Source of the DNA: Brachionus manjavacas
Lineage: Eukaryota > Rotifera > Eurotatoria > Ploima > Brachionidae
Direction: 5' to 3'
NCBI GenBank assembly: GCA_019054805.1
Contig: JAHQIY010000002.1
Span: 7,874,001-7,938,000, forward strand
Length of the DNA: 64,000 bases
The notes beneath the pieces are model-generated. The model did not search any database, was not told the origin of the DNA, and saw nothing but the letters and a program-made list of their open reading frames with translations. A program made the position numbers and the translations under genes. Each line of letters opens with the position of its first letter. The stretch's first letter is position 1. This document shows, piece by piece, positions 11,076 through 23,234 of the stretch.

Positions 11076-11860
11076 ATCAGATGATTTCTAAAGTCGTATA
11101 GATTTTTCAATATTTTTGTCTAAAACTTGTGACAAAATTAAAATTTTATTAATCATTTAATTAAGATAAATTTTTGAATTATTTTAAAATTTTTTATGAA
11201 TATTTTTATTTGAACGTAAAGATAATTTTTGAGTAATCTTTGTTCCTAATATGTTTAAGTGTACACGAAATATAAATTTTCAAATTAGTTTGGCTCCTAA
11301 TCATTTTATTTTAAATTTTATGAACGCAAGACTTAATTTTGAAATAATTATTCAAAATAAAGTTGTCGCATTATTAGTTTTTTATTTTTTTTGTTGATTT
11401 GTATTTAAGAGCATAATTCAAGATTTTTAATTTAAAATAAAAGCTACATTAAAATTTCTTAATGAAGGAATTAAAAAAAATTAAAAATTTTAATTTTTTA
11501 TCATCATTTTTTTAGCCAGTTTTCATTTTTTACATTTAAATGGGCTAATTTTAATCAGACATTGAAAAAAGAAGAGAAAACCAAGCTTTTTTTTGTCGAA
11601 AACTTAACTATTGAGATTCCATCAAAATTAAGATTTTTAAATAATATGAATATTAATCAACAAACTAGCGTCCATGTCTCAAGAGACCGATTAACACTTC
11701 ATTTATTGAATTGATTATTATAAAAAATTAATATGGTTCAATTTTTTGTGTTTGAATTATAAAATGTATCCAATGTTGAAATAACATTGAAAAAGTGCGA
11801 TGCTCAAATATTTTTTTCAGTTTCAAAAAAAAATAATTTTAAGTTAATTTTGCAAGCATG
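11076..11860. other. AT-rich region upstream of Arp2
   Basis: It holds a 42-bp motif at 11653-11694 (listed separately). About 11726-11860 is a repeat whose inverted copy lies at about 16070-16225; both contain ATGTATCCAATGTTGAAAT in opposite orientation. No exon or clear promoter element was seen beyond the Arp2 start. Confidence 0.4.
11653..11694. repeat. 42-bp conserved motif, copy 1
   Basis: The block begins TTAATC and ends GATTAA, with CTAG and CCATGTC in the middle. A second copy of exactly the same length lies at 17695-17736, about 80% identical by eye. No element boundary explains either copy. Confidence 0.5.
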
Positions 11861-12056
11861 AAAAACTTTGTTTTTTTTTTATAAATTTTGACTATGGGTT
11901 TGTGATATGATGATCCTTAAAGATAATAATTGTAGTTTAAAAAACTATCTTCGCTCTGTTCTTCATATTTCATTAATTAAGTATTTGTTAAAATGCATCA
12001 AGCGAAAGTAAATTATCAATAAAGTCAAAATTTTATAAGAAAAAAACAAAGTTTTT
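11861..12056. mobile_element. Short foldback MITE, 196 bp
   Basis: The inverted ends start AAAAACTTTGTTTTTTT and extend about 33 bp (..ATAAATTTTGACT on the left, a matching AGTCAAAATTTTATAAG on the right). There is no ORF. No target-site duplication could be fixed, so the superfamily is unknown. Confidence 0.55.
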
Positions 12057-12400
12057 CGGGTCTAGTCGCTTAGGTAAACTATGCTTCACCTGTTACTGGA
12101 ACAATTCTTGTTCTCAGGTCTTATGAACTTTTAGTTGACGTAATCTAAAAATTGTTCACTTATTTTGAAATTTTTTCATCTTTTTAGAAAAAAGCTAACG
12201 TAATGATAAAAATAAGATAGAAAGAATAATTACATAGAAAATTTAAAGTTTGGTGGAGTAGGTAAATTTTGCGAAATAAATGAATATATGTTCCCCAAAG
12301 TCAAACTCTTAAAGGGTGAACAATTGAATTCTTTAATTTTTTCGGATAATAAGTTAACTTTAGTTCACCAAACCGACTAAATCCAGTTTTTCAACGATTG

Positions 12401-14588
12401 AATATGTTCTATGCTAAGTATAAATTTATGAAATCTATGGATTTCATTATGAAATATATAAATTAATAAAATGTATATGCAAAATTAGAATTTTTTTGTA
12501 AATTATTTTTTTTACATAATCAGTTTGCATTATACAATCTATGAATTGACTAATAATTTTAAAATTTTTTTTTCAAAAAAATATATATTTTAAAAAAAAA
12601 TGGAAAATCTCCCAGCTAATAGTCCTGTTGAGACTTTATCCGAACAACTTGAACAACTCGAAAGAATAAAGTTACACAAAGATAATTTTGAAAATTTTGT
12701 CAAAACAATTGTTGATAAAGAAGATAATAATTCAATTTTAATAACACGACAAAAATACCAACTAATCGTTAGTTATTTGGATGGTACAATTACGAATCCA
12801 GAGCCAGGTAAAAAATACTATTTTAAAAAACAACAATATAATTTACAAGAAGAAAACGGTAAGAAAGTACTTTATCCACAATTTGAGAAACGAAAAAATG
12901 AAGTTAATCTACATGTTGCAGTAGTAGACGACTTTTTCGATATACTTTACCAACTTCACTCAGTACAACGAGGACATGTTGGAATAAATAAAATAGAAAG
13001 CAATATTCGACTTCGTAATTATGGAATCCCTTGAACAATAATTGCAACATTTATCAAATTTTGTCCTATTTGTAATTTGAAATCAATTCAGGTTGGTCAA
13101 GACCGTGTTAAACCGATCAGATCGGATTATTTTTTATCCAGATTTCAAATTGATTTAGTTGATATGAGACATAAGCCATGTGAAGTTGATGGAAAAATTT
13201 ATAAATGGTTAGCTCATGTAATGGATCATTTCACAAAGTTTCACATTGTGTGGGCTTTAGTTAATTAATGTGCAGAGGAAGTAGTAAATGGTGTTGAAGA
13301 AAGAGTTTTTGCTTATTTTGGATTACCTTATATTTGGCAAAGTGATAATGGAAAAGAATTTAAAAACGTTTTGATGCTTTCATTGATTGAATCATGGGAT
13401 GGAAATTGTAAAATAGTTCATGGTAGACCTAGGCATCCACAAAGTCAAGGTCTTGTCGAACAAGGAAATCGAAGCCTTGAAAGGATGATAGCTGTAATGA
13501 TGACTCAGTTTGATACAAATAACTGGGTAAAATTATTACCAAAAATAATGTATAATTTAAACACTCAAGAAAGTTCAGGTAAATTCAATTAATCAATTAA
13601 TCAATTAATCTGTTTTTTAATTTTTTATTTTTTTAGCTACAAAAGAAATGCCTTTTGAAATTGTGTTCAATATGAAACCTAATTTTGAAAATAATAAAAT
13701 ATTTGTTGAGTTATTACTACAAGATAACAATGAATGCGAAATAAATATTGATAAAGATGACTTAATTACAGAACCAACTGAACCATTAACTATTAAACCG
13801 AGTGAACCAACTAAACCATTAGCTGAGCAATTAGCCGAGCCATCAGCGATTTTACCAGTTTCTAGGATTACTCGTTCTAGGCTGTTAAGAGCATGTGTAA
13901 AACAGAACCAAGAAAAAGCTGCAAAAAAATTATAGAAAAGCAACAAACGTACTCTAGAGTTTAGTGTTGGAGACAAAATAAGTGTTAGAATTGCAAGAAT
14001 TGATAGAGGTGGAACTGATCTTCCAAGACTCCCGGGTATAATACGACGTAAATCTAATGACTTTTATGAAATCACGACTGAACACGGAATTTTGCAAGAT
14101 TGTTTAAGAGCATGTGATCTAGATCTTTATCATGGACCATTGAATATTGATATCGATCAAATAACAAATAAAATTGCTTTGCGTACAGTTGCTAATAAGA
14201 TAAACAAGAGAAGTCAAGATGTTAAAGATTTGAAATAAGTTGTGATTGTAGTGGTAAATGTTCAAATAAAAGATGCAAATGTTATAAGGCTGGCTCAAAC
14301 TGCAATTCACATTGCCATTTAAAATATCAATCGAGTATTTGTCAAAACAATAATGATTAAATTTAATTTTCATATAATTTGTTAAAAAATATTGTCTTTA
14401 TTTTAATAAAATTTATAATTATTTTTACAATTTATTGATTGTTTTATACAAATAATCAAAAATATTAGAATAACAAAAAATTCTAACTTTGCATATACAT
14501 TTTATTAATTTATATATTTCATAATGAAATCCATAGATTTCATAAATTCCATAGATTTCATAAATTTATACTTAGCATTGAACAAATA
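12401..14588 (+). mobile_element. Ginger-type DNA transposon, 2180 bp
   Basis: The element spans 12405-14584. It is flanked by the 4-bp direct repeat AATA (12401-12404 and 14585-14588) and starts TGTTC, ending GAACA. The inverted repeats are about 90 bp: TATGCTAAGTATAAATTTAT near the left end recurs inverted at the right. The right copy carries a small internal duplication of the GAAATCTATGGA segment. An integrase-like DDE protein with TGT-starting TIRs and a 4-bp duplication is the Ginger signature; those elements share their integrase with Ty3-like retroelements. The copy is inactive (see the coding entry). Confidence 0.85.
12600..14360 (+). pseudogene. Integrase-like transposase of the Ginger element, broken
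   Basis: The frame starts at ATG 12600. It has an N-terminal region, an HHCC zinc module (HSVQRGH...CPIC), then a DDE core: Asp in QIDLVDM, Asp in QSDNGKEF and Glu in GLVEQGN, with 37 residues between the last two. A 58-bp GT/AG intron (13579-13636) follows, then an acidic/proline linker with repeated EPT/EPS units, a GDKISVRI beta segment and a Cys-rich tail (CDCSGKC...CNSHCH) ending at 14360. Damage: in-frame stops at 13032-13034, 13266-13268 and 13933-13935, and a frameshift near 14236 before the Cys-rich tail. The family transposase cuts and rejoins the TIR ends. All three catalytic acids survive, so the inactivation looks recent. Confidence 0.8.
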
Positions 14589-16506
14589 TAAACATTAATC
14601 TGAATGAATTATTTTTCCTTTTTTTTCTTTTTATATAAATTTTATTTTATTTTAAATTATGGTAAATGAGCCTAACCGGGGGACCTATTTTCTTTTATTG
14701 CATATTTCGCACTCATTTTATTCAAAAACTCCAAAAATGCTCACCGAATTAGACCAGTTTTTCTAGTCACCCCTTTACCTCCTGCGGTTAATTGGGGGAG
14801 GACCTATTGGGTGAATTAGGTTAACCCAGTTACCCATGATTTTCTAAATTTATTTAGCCCGAGAACTAACCTCTTTCTCAGGATATTCAACGAATTCACC
14901 CAATTAGCCCAATAAGAATTAAAAAAAGGATTTAAAATGTTTTTTTTCAAAATATAAATATTTAAAATATTCTTTATTATTTTTCTTTTAAATATACGCT
15001 ACAACACAACTTTAAATTTAAATCCGTTTAAACCGTTTAATCCGTTTAAATCCGTTCCGTTTAAATTTTTTTTAGAAAAAAATTTAAACGAATTATTAAC
15101 GAATCCAAAATAAATTTTATGTTTGATTTTTGTTTAGTTAAAAAGATTTGTTAAAAAAATCTGTCTCGGAATGTTGTATAAATTTGAAGCTTGAGTAGTG
15201 TTCATTTTTTTTCAAAAACATCTTTTTTTGCGTTATCAAGATCTTCCATCGAATACTTTTTTTTTAACTTCTTTTTGTTTGTTCTGATTTTATAATATAT
15301 TGACGATTTTTGATAATACAGAATGAATATTTTTAGCAAATAAAATCAAATTATTTTTGTAAAAACAGGAGAAATAAAATTTTAAATTTTTCATGAAAAA
15401 AGGACGTCATTGTGATCATTTTTGTCCTTTCAGTCTAATTATGTTAAATATTTTATTTTTAGGGGTAAATGGGTGGGATTTATGGGTATTGAGGTGATAC
15501 CTCATTAACCTCTTAACCCATAAAAAAATAACAACATTAGACAACGGACCCATCGGCTATCTTAAAATTCTAGTAAAATTATTTTCCATTAATCAAGACC
15601 CGCTGAAAACGATAAGCAAATAAGGTCAGTTCAAACTTGTTCCGTCATCGGATCAAAAATTGTCATACATAATTACTAATTTGAAAAATTCTACCGAATT
15701 AGCCAAAAAAAACTTTGAATTAAAAAAAAAAAGGTTTAAAAATTTTTCAAAAATATTTCATATTTATATTTGGATTCCTCTCTTCAAGATCTACAAGAAT
15801 ATGTGGGTTGTTTAAAAAAAAAAAATAAAACGACTGATGTTTTTCGGTTTTTCAAATTAAGTCACCGAATTTACATTAAATACATTTAGGCTGTGTTACC
15901 ATATTTAACTTTTTTTTTAGTTTTTTCATATGTTTTTATTCTGAATGACCATTTACCCGGTAAAAAATAAATAAATGAATTGTTTACAAGTTAAAAAAGA
16001 ATTTTCAATATTTTTTTTCAAATTTCAAAATAAAAATTAAACTCATTCTATTTCCCTAACGAGTTTAATTTCAAATATGAAAATTTTTGCAATATTAACT
16101 TAAAATTATTTTTCTATTTGAGACTGAAAAAAATAATTTGAAACATTGTACTTTTTCAATGTAATTTCAACATTGGATACATTTTGTAATTCAAACATAA
16201 AAAATCAAACCATATCTAATTAAAAATATTAAATTTAAATACAATTGAATAGAGTAATTGATTTAAAAGCTTAAACTTTGAAAGCTTCAATATTGACCTC
16301 TTGATCACAAAGCAATTTATTTTTAATCTTGAGTAAAATAGTATTCAATGATTTTTGCTTCACTTTTTTATTTGGTCATTGTTGTTCCTTAAAATATAAT
16401 TCAAATTTCTTGAGTCATTTTTCTAAGATTTCTCTTTTAAATTTAGAAGAGAATTGTAATAAAAAAGACATTTACAAAAGAAAGTAAAAAATTCCTTTCA
16501 AAAATT
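14589..16506. other. AT-rich intergenic sequence with relic repeats
   Basis: About 14660-14890 is the dispersed repeat also seen inverted at 1740-1910, and 15460-15540 holds a similar TTAACC/GGGTAA-rich relic. Around 15027-15065 is a cluster of TCCGTTTAAA units. About 16070-16225 is the inverted partner of 11726-11865. No gene was found. Confidence 0.4.
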
Positions 16507-16719
16507 TTATTTTTCTAAAGCGTTATTTTTTTCATTTTTGCTGTTTGCTTCAAGCTTTACATTTAAAAGTTTTATGATAGAAATATAATAACTTTTAGCT
16601 AATTTATTTATTGCTTCTTTTGAAAAATAGCATAAAAGCGTAGAGTAATAATCAAAATTTGGACGGTCAGAAAAACGGGAGGCCAAAAATACGGCCAACA
16701 TTTTGGCAGTTGGATACAT
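16507..16719 (-). CDS. Hypothetical protein, 70 aa
   Basis: The frame runs from ATG 16719 to TAA. It has a mixed hydrophobic N-terminal half (MYPTAKMLAVFLASR..) and a Lys/Asn/Glu-rich tail. Its base composition is slightly less AT-rich than the flanks, and the codons look more protein-like than chance. No family was recognised and no splice partner seen. The YPTAKMLAVF start faintly recalls OPA3-type mitochondrial proteins, but the rest does not match, so that name is not used. Confidence 0.35.
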   Translation of the reverse strand: MYPTAKMLAVFLASRFSDRPNFDYYSTLLCYFSKEAINKLAKSYYISIIKLLNVKLEANSKNEKNNALEK

Positions 16720-18788
16720 AAATTGATATTTTTATTGAGAAAATTTTTTAAATTTAAAAAAAAACTTATTAAAATGATAAAAAAAGTAATAAAATTCTTT
16801 TTTTATTTTTTTCTGTTTTCAAAAATCATGAAAAAGTTTTTGACCAGTTTACATCAATTTTGTTGAAATACACGATTCATTTAATTTTTTATTTTTTATT
16901 TCTCTTGATCTTTTATATTTTTTATATATTTTTAATAGAGAAATATTAAGAAGAGAAAGAAATCAGTTTGCAAAATCAAGTTCAAGTTGTCAAAACTCAA
17001 GTTTCACTACTGTAACTTTGTTTTTTTAAAACTAATAGTTTGGACTTAATCCCTCTGAAATGAAAGCATTGATTTATCCGCCTTTCAAATTGATTTAGAT
17101 ACAATGTGAGGTTATATCAGTAAATAAGTTTTTTGATACTGAATAGAAATGTAAAACTTAATCCAATAAGTAAGAATTTCAATTTAACTAAAAGAGACAA
17201 TTAGCATTATCCGTCAATCTAAAAATGTCATTAAAATACTAATATGTTTTGTTAATTTTAATTATTATTGTCAAACATTTCAAATATTCTTCAAAAATAT
17301 TTGATTTTAATCTTATTAGTTTCAAATTTTTTTTATTATTAAAAGCTAATTGAATCCATTTAAAAAAAATTTAAGAATAAAAATAGCAAAATAAAATTGA
17401 TGTCTTAAACTTTCTGGAACCACTGTAATTTAATTTATGCCAATACACGGACTATCTAAAATGTGGCCTTTAAACTCACGGCCAAATTTGCCAACCGAAC
17501 AACACTGGTAATTTACATGACTTAAATTCGCCTTCAAAGTAATTTGGACAATTAAGAGATTTTAAAGTTCAAATAAATAATTTAAAGTTAAAATTTTTAA
17601 AAATGCATTACAGAGCCATTTACAAAGACATAAAAAATTAGAAAATAAATTTCTTTTTTTAAATTTACTTCACTAAATTTTTTCCATTTCAAGGTTAATC
17701 AGCAGGCTAGTGCCCATGTCGTTAAAGACCGATTAATAATTAGTAGTAGTAGTAGTACTAATTTAAAATTGCAGCATGAATAACGCGAGTTAATCACGCA
17801 AAGTTGTTCAACCGAGATTGACACCCTGTGGCAGTTGTACTAAACGTAGCCAAACGTTTTACGAATTGTCAATTTAGGCTTTATTTTGAAATAAGATTTT
17901 TTTTAAACAAAATTTTTGATTAAATAAAGTAGTCCGGGGCGTAACTCTGGTTTAGGGAGTTCGGTTCAGCAAAAAGGGTGAGAGTTTTTTTTAAATACTG
18001 CTAATTTATTTTTAATTAATTACTCATTGATTGATTTAGAAAAAAAATTTGCTTATAATTTTAACTGAAAATTATAATTTTAACATAAATACTTAAAATT
18101 TTCTATATTTTAATTTAATATTTCAGTCCCAAATATCCGGATATTTATATTTTTCATTATATATAAGAGTTCATGGATTTAAAATAATTTTTATAATTAA
18201 AAATTCTTTAATTTAAAAATTATTGAAAAGTTGGATAAGTTTTAAAAAAAAATATCATAGTTGAATAGTTGTTAAGTTGTATCAAATGAAAACTTGGAAA
18301 AATGAAAAATAAACATAGTTAGAAAAAAATAATAAACAAAAAATGATAATTGTAAAATTGAAAAATACAAAAAGTTGTCCATTACTTTTTATTGCAGAAA
18401 AAATTAACAAAGCGTTCAATTCTAGTTGTTTACTGATTAAAATTTCAGATGCCAATGTTCAACACATAGTTTTAAGTTCAATTTATTTTTTTTCTGCTAC
18501 TGAATAAAAAAATGGAATTAAATTTAAAAATCTAATGAAAATAAGGACTGAACAGTTTGTCAAGTTAAATATTTAGTTTAATAATAAAAGCAACAGAAGG
18601 TAATGCTTTAATTATTTACCTAAATTAACTTAAAAAAATTTACTTAATTTATTTTTTTTTATATTTTTTCTTAAATAATTTTACAGTATTTTACTGAAAT
18701 TTAGGTTGAAAATCGCAGATTTTTTGTCAAAAAATTTTAAAGATAAAGCAAAATGGAATGTTAATAATCCACATTGTGATAATATTAA
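16720..18788. other. AT-rich intergenic sequence
   Basis: No gene was recognised. The motif copy at 17695-17736 is followed by four AGT units (about 17739-17754), resembling the (AGT)n/(ACT)n tails of the minus-strand LINEs at 50526 and 52029, so a LINE end may lie here. About 17780-17990 is less AT-rich than its surroundings and unassigned. Confidence 0.35.
17695..17736. repeat. 42-bp conserved motif, copy 2
   Basis: Partner of 11653-11694, with the same length and end words (TTAATC...GATTAA). A short AGT microsatellite follows 3 bp downstream. Confidence 0.5.
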
Positions 18789-18903
18789 TTAAGTTATATA
18801 ATAACGATGATTAACAGGATCTCCTTGAATAGAAGTAAAGTTCAATCCAACAAAGCTAATTCTGGCAAGCTGTTTTTCAAAAACATAACTGAAACTTCTT
18901 GTT
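18789..18903 (-). CDS. Possible 3'-terminal exon of an unrecognised gene
   Basis: An open stretch after a candidate CTAAG acceptor (exon start 18903) ends at TAA 18789-18791. It encodes about 37 residues ending GLNFTSIQGDPVNHRYYIT. The composition is protein-like and unlike its A/T surroundings. No upstream exon could be linked and no family is recognised, so chance remains possible. Confidence 0.25.
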
Positions 18904-19462
18904 CTTAGATATTAGTAATTCTTAGATATTTGAATCAAGGTCTATCAACTTTTTCAAATTTTATTACTTTTGTGAATTGTTAAATTAAAAGATTTTTCCT
19001 TGTTCAACCGTATATAAATTTTATTTATTTAATTTTTTTTATATATTTATCGTTCTTTTTGGGTTTTTGAAATAATGGTAAATTACAATGATAAAATCAC
19101 CACTGTAAATTAGGATAAATTAAATTTTTTTTAAAAACTAAAACAAAAATAAAATTCTTTTTAAATAAAAATAAGTTTTTCTTGAACCTGACACTATTTC
19201 TTCGAATAAGTGTGACTTAAAATGAAAAATGGAACCCACAATCTTATTTTCCAAAATATTCAAAAAAATTTTAAAAATTTTAAAAACAAGTTTAAAATGA
19301 CTTATTTTTTACTTTTGCTTAAGTCTGATTTTAAAAAAGCTTGGGAATTTTTACATTCATTTTCCCTTTTTTTATTAATTTTTCATTTTCTGACTAGTTT
19401 TTTTTTTTAATTGAAAAATTCAATTTTTTTTTACTAAATAGTTGAAATTTTTTGATTTTTTG

Positions 19463-20416
19463 CTAATATTCTTGTTGGCAAATTGGTTCAATTATGTCTG
19501 TTGATAAATAATCATGAAAATAACTTTTGTAATATAAAATCACGCGTTCTACCAATAAATTATTGTCTCCACCAAGATTATTAGGTTCGCCGTCCGCCAT
19601 TCCATAAATCGTTGATCCATCTGGCCAAACAAAAGGTTCACCAACATAATTTATAACTTTGGAATCGACCCATGCTCGATTATTGACAAAAACATCACGT
19701 TCTGTTAATGTCTTTGGTGTCCATAAGAATGAATTCAAACTTTGGCAGAATAATTTCGCTGATTCATAACTTCTGTTTGCATCTATTTTATAGCAGTTGA
19801 ATGGATAGTTATTGAAAGTTGAAAAACCAGTCATGCATGGTTTACAAGCATCAGTTTCATTCATTCTGTAATAATTTGTTGGACAGCTATAATTATTTAT
19901 ACTCTTTTCACAACTTAAAACAATAACTTTTTTTTAAAAATCAAAGTTCTTATTTGAAAGGAAATACTTTTTTCCAAAGTATCCATGAGCACAGAGACAA
20001 ACATTTTCATCCAATTTGTTCACACAAGTAGCACCATTCATGCAAGGAGAACTTGCACAGTGACTAAGTATAAAAATACAGTTAATGAAGGAAAAAAAAC
20101 ATTCTTACTCAAAAATGAAATTTTTCATAAATACCACTTCCAAATTAGTACTAGAAACTAATCTGCTTAGGGCGTATTCAGTGTGGATACTACAAATTTG
20201 GTTTTTATGGACCACAAATGAACAAAATTCATTTCTTAGACATTGACCAAAACAATTTTTTTTGCTCAATTCTAAAGGACTGCTTAAAGGAACTAAACTG
20301 AAATTAAAGAAAGGTACGTCTTTTTCTTTATGCAGCATGAATAATCCAGCGTTATTTTCTTCCAGGCTAATCTTATCACACCAAAAAAGAACGATAAAAA
20401 GAAATACTTTTTTCAT
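19463..20416 (-). CDS. Secreted PAN-EGF-C-type-lectin protein, copy A (three exons)
   Basis: The exons are 20109-20416 (ATG 20416), 19968-20063 and 19463-19913, with 45- and 54-bp GT/AG introns; the product is 284 aa. Order of parts: a signal peptide (MKKVFLFIVLFW), a PAN/apple-like module with cysteines in NCFGQCLRNEFCSFVV and ICSIH (residues about 55-80), one EGF module in exon 2 (HCASSPC..GATC..VCLCAHGYFGKNC), and a C-type-lectin-like domain in exon 3. The lectin part has AKLFCQSLN, a WPDG turn, the GEPNN motif and a final ICQQ. Only the outer disulfide pair of a canonical CTLD is present, and the WND position is not conserved. The EPN motif is usual for calcium-dependent sugar binding, but here that is inference. 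Predicted to be secreted. It is one of four copies (34034, 39608 and 55760 are the others). A TTG three codons upstream is not the start; the other copies begin MKK. Confidence 0.8.
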
Positions 20417-20668
20417 TTTTAACAAAGCTTGTTTTCTCGAATTTAGTAAGAAAAAGTTTATTTTTCACTTTTTTCTTAGATTTCCTAATAGTTATTTTTG
20501 GATTAATATTTAAAAGAAATAAAATAATTTTTAAAATTTTTCAGCTCTTAAATAATTAATTAAAAAAGTAAACTTGGAAATCAAAAATCCTATATCAACA
20601 TTTTTAATCGAGAGGAGTAACGTTCTCCCAATTCAAATTTATCTGTATTCTGTCAATATTATAAAATA

Positions 20669-21142
20669 TTAAGCGGGACTCCCCGGTAGTGTTATCAAAT
20701 ATAACACAATTTATAAAATATTCACAAACCGATTATGTTATCGGAGTGATAACAAATAATGTTACAATAAATTTTGTTTTCAGTAATTTATATTTATTAA
20801 TATTTAAAACATATTCTATAAATATAATTAAATATAATTATGTTATCAATAAAAATTTTAAGTTATCAAAAATTGTTTAGGTACAAATAGGAGTAGATTT
20901 AGCTGTGGTATACCTATTATTGGTCAATCCTATAATATTGTATATTTTTTGAATGCTTTTTACCTTCTGGACTGGGAGTCTTTGTCAATTATATCTAAAA
21001 ATTATGTCATTAAAAAATAAAATATTATAACAGTCATCAAACATGGAATAACGTTATCGTTACTAATAAAAAAATCGGTTGGTCAAAACACGATAAAATC
21101 TTATGTTATCTGTTGATAACACTACCGGGGAGATCCTATTAA
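20669..21142. mobile_element. MITE with 19-bp perfect TIRs, possibly piggyBac-like
   Basis: The inverted ends CTCCCCGGTAGTGTTATCA (20679-20697) and their exact complement near 21115-21132 are flanked, at an equal distance of 6 bp, by TTAA on both sides (20669-20672 and 21139-21142). That gives 20673-21138 between the TTAA copies. GTTATC/GATAAC words recur inside both ends. TTAA targets suggest piggyBac, but the canonical CCC start is not at the border, so the superfamily is tentative. No ORF belongs to it. Confidence 0.55.
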
Positions 21143-21779
21143 GCTTTTAACCAATATTGCAAAAAAAAATAAAGCATCAAAAACTAAAATGCTAAAAAAT
21201 GATTGTTAATGTAAATGTGGTATTTTCTTCTTAATTTTTTATGAGCAATTAAATGAGACTTCTTCTTTATCTGCTTGCATAGGTTATTCACCGGTAAATT
21301 TAAAATAGCATTTAATAGAGAAATATTACCAAGAGAAACAATTATCATTTTTCACGCTCTTTTTATAGTTTTTTATTTTACTAAAAAAAAATTTTTCCTC
21401 CTGATTAATTATATTAAATACTTTGCTTTGTCTTTAAAAAAATTGCTACTGGAATATAAACATTCCATTTAATAAGTGTAAATTTTTTAATAACTAAAAA
21501 ATAATATTGATATAAAAATTATCATACCATTGTAAAAAAATTTAGGTAAATTTTTCTTTTTACTTTTAGATTTTTAGATTAAATCATGTAGCAATACTTA
21601 TCAATAGATAATTTCATTTTCTATTGTCAATATTTTCAGTTTTTCCTTTCTAATTCAAGATAAAAAGGAGCCAAATCATCTGAAAAAAAAAAATTAGTAT
21701 TGGTTGTTTGTGTCATTTATAAATTTTCTAAAGACTTGTTTTGTTTTTTTTTTAATTTTTTTTTCCTTATTCACTCCTT

Positions 21780-23080
21780 GTGGATCATAGGGTCATTACT
21801 TTTGGTTTCCACTCAAGTCGATGTTTTTTCTTTACCCTTGCTTTTCCCCATGTCAGTCCCATTTAGATGAGCTCTTTCGTGATTGTTGACCACCATGTTA
21901 CTGCTGGTTACTGCTTCTTTCATTCTAAGTACATGCCCGAGCCATCGCAGTCTTTTGATCTTAATGCATTATTTAAATGGCTCTGAATTTGTTCTTCTGT
22001 GAAAGTTAACATTCAACAATGTCTCAGGCCAGAGAATTCACACAGGCTTCCAGTGTGGAAGGTGTTAACGCTTTTCCTGTCAGATTCACACATTCCCCAT
22101 TATCACAATTATCACTTTCAGAAATCAGTGTTACTTTTACTTCACTGTTGTATAGTTTAAGTTTTGTTTCATTGCTGTAGCTGGTTGACTTCCAAACTGG
22201 TTTGAATCTAGCGAAAGCACTCTTTGCTTTTGCAAGTCTATTCTTAATGTCTCTGTGTGTTCCCATCAATGATTCTTCTTGAGTAGGAATAGTGTTGGAG
22301 AGAGAACACAACCTTATCTGACTCCAATACACGCTTTGAAGCTCTCAGCTTGTCCTTTCTCTAGAATCACGCTACACTCGAATTTCCCAAGGAAAATTTT
22401 TTTTCACTCGAAATCCTGTGACCTGCCACAGAAGATTTTAATATGGCCCACGAGGTTTCTCTTTATATGTTTTCAAAGGCTTTCTTGAAGTCAATGAAGT
22501 TAAGATACACGGGCTATTCCTTTCCAGACTTTGTTCTATGATGTTTTTTTTCAGTAGTTCGGATACGACCCTATTTGTCTTTCACTAAAGCTTTTCTTTT
22601 CTGTGAAAAGCTACATATCGCATTTGTGATCTTGTGAATTTATGAAGGTCACTTTTAGATCTGGCTTCTTCTGCTCCGCTAGCAGACTGGTTAATATTTT
22701 TCCTCTTATCACGCCTTGCTCCATTCTTCAAAAGCCTGTTCTTTATTCCATTTGATGTTTCTAATTTTTCGCGGATTCAGTCAGATTTTGCTTGAAGCAT
22801 TTTAGCTTTCATTTTCCCTCTTTCAGCTATCAGTGCAAATGTCTCGTCGGATATCCATCTTTTCCTTTGATGTTTTACAAATCCGAGAACCTCTTTGGCC
22901 TGATCCTGTCCAGCGGCTTTCTTATATACCTAGCACCTCTAGACCGTATTTATCCATGACCAGTTCAATTCCCCAAGCAAAACATTCTACATTCTGCAAG
23001 CGCAAAAAACCTTGCATTTATTTAAAACAATCAGAACCACGAATACCAAATACTTTCGATTTCAACAAAGTTTAACGATA
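21780..23080 (-). pseudogene. Degenerate LINE reverse transcriptase
   Basis: Minus-strand reading gives, in order, a WISDETFALIAER segment (about 22850), the RT fragment NFIDFKKAFE (about 22485), then DIKNRLAKAKSAFARFKPVW and KLKLYNSEV (22090-22250), and RLRWLGHVLRM (about 21935). This is the usual order of a non-LTR reverse transcriptase and its C-terminal region. Many stops and frameshifts are present. The GC content is clearly higher than in the flanks, suggesting a different family from the AT-rich LINEs at 41-44 kb. Confidence 0.75.
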
Positions 23081-23234
23081 AAAGATTTTTTAAAAAGATT
23101 TTTAGAATGAACAACATTCTAGAGAATAGAAAGGAAATCATGACCCTTAAGTTGAGTCAAAGCTATAAGAAAAACGTTAAAATCGCTCTTAATACAACTT
23201 TACGATAGAAAAGACCATTCTATTATGTTCACTA

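Noticed and set aside
17740..17754. AGT repeat as a possible LINE tail
   Set aside because: Only the microsatellite is seen; no LINE coding or UTR sequence was recognised beside it.
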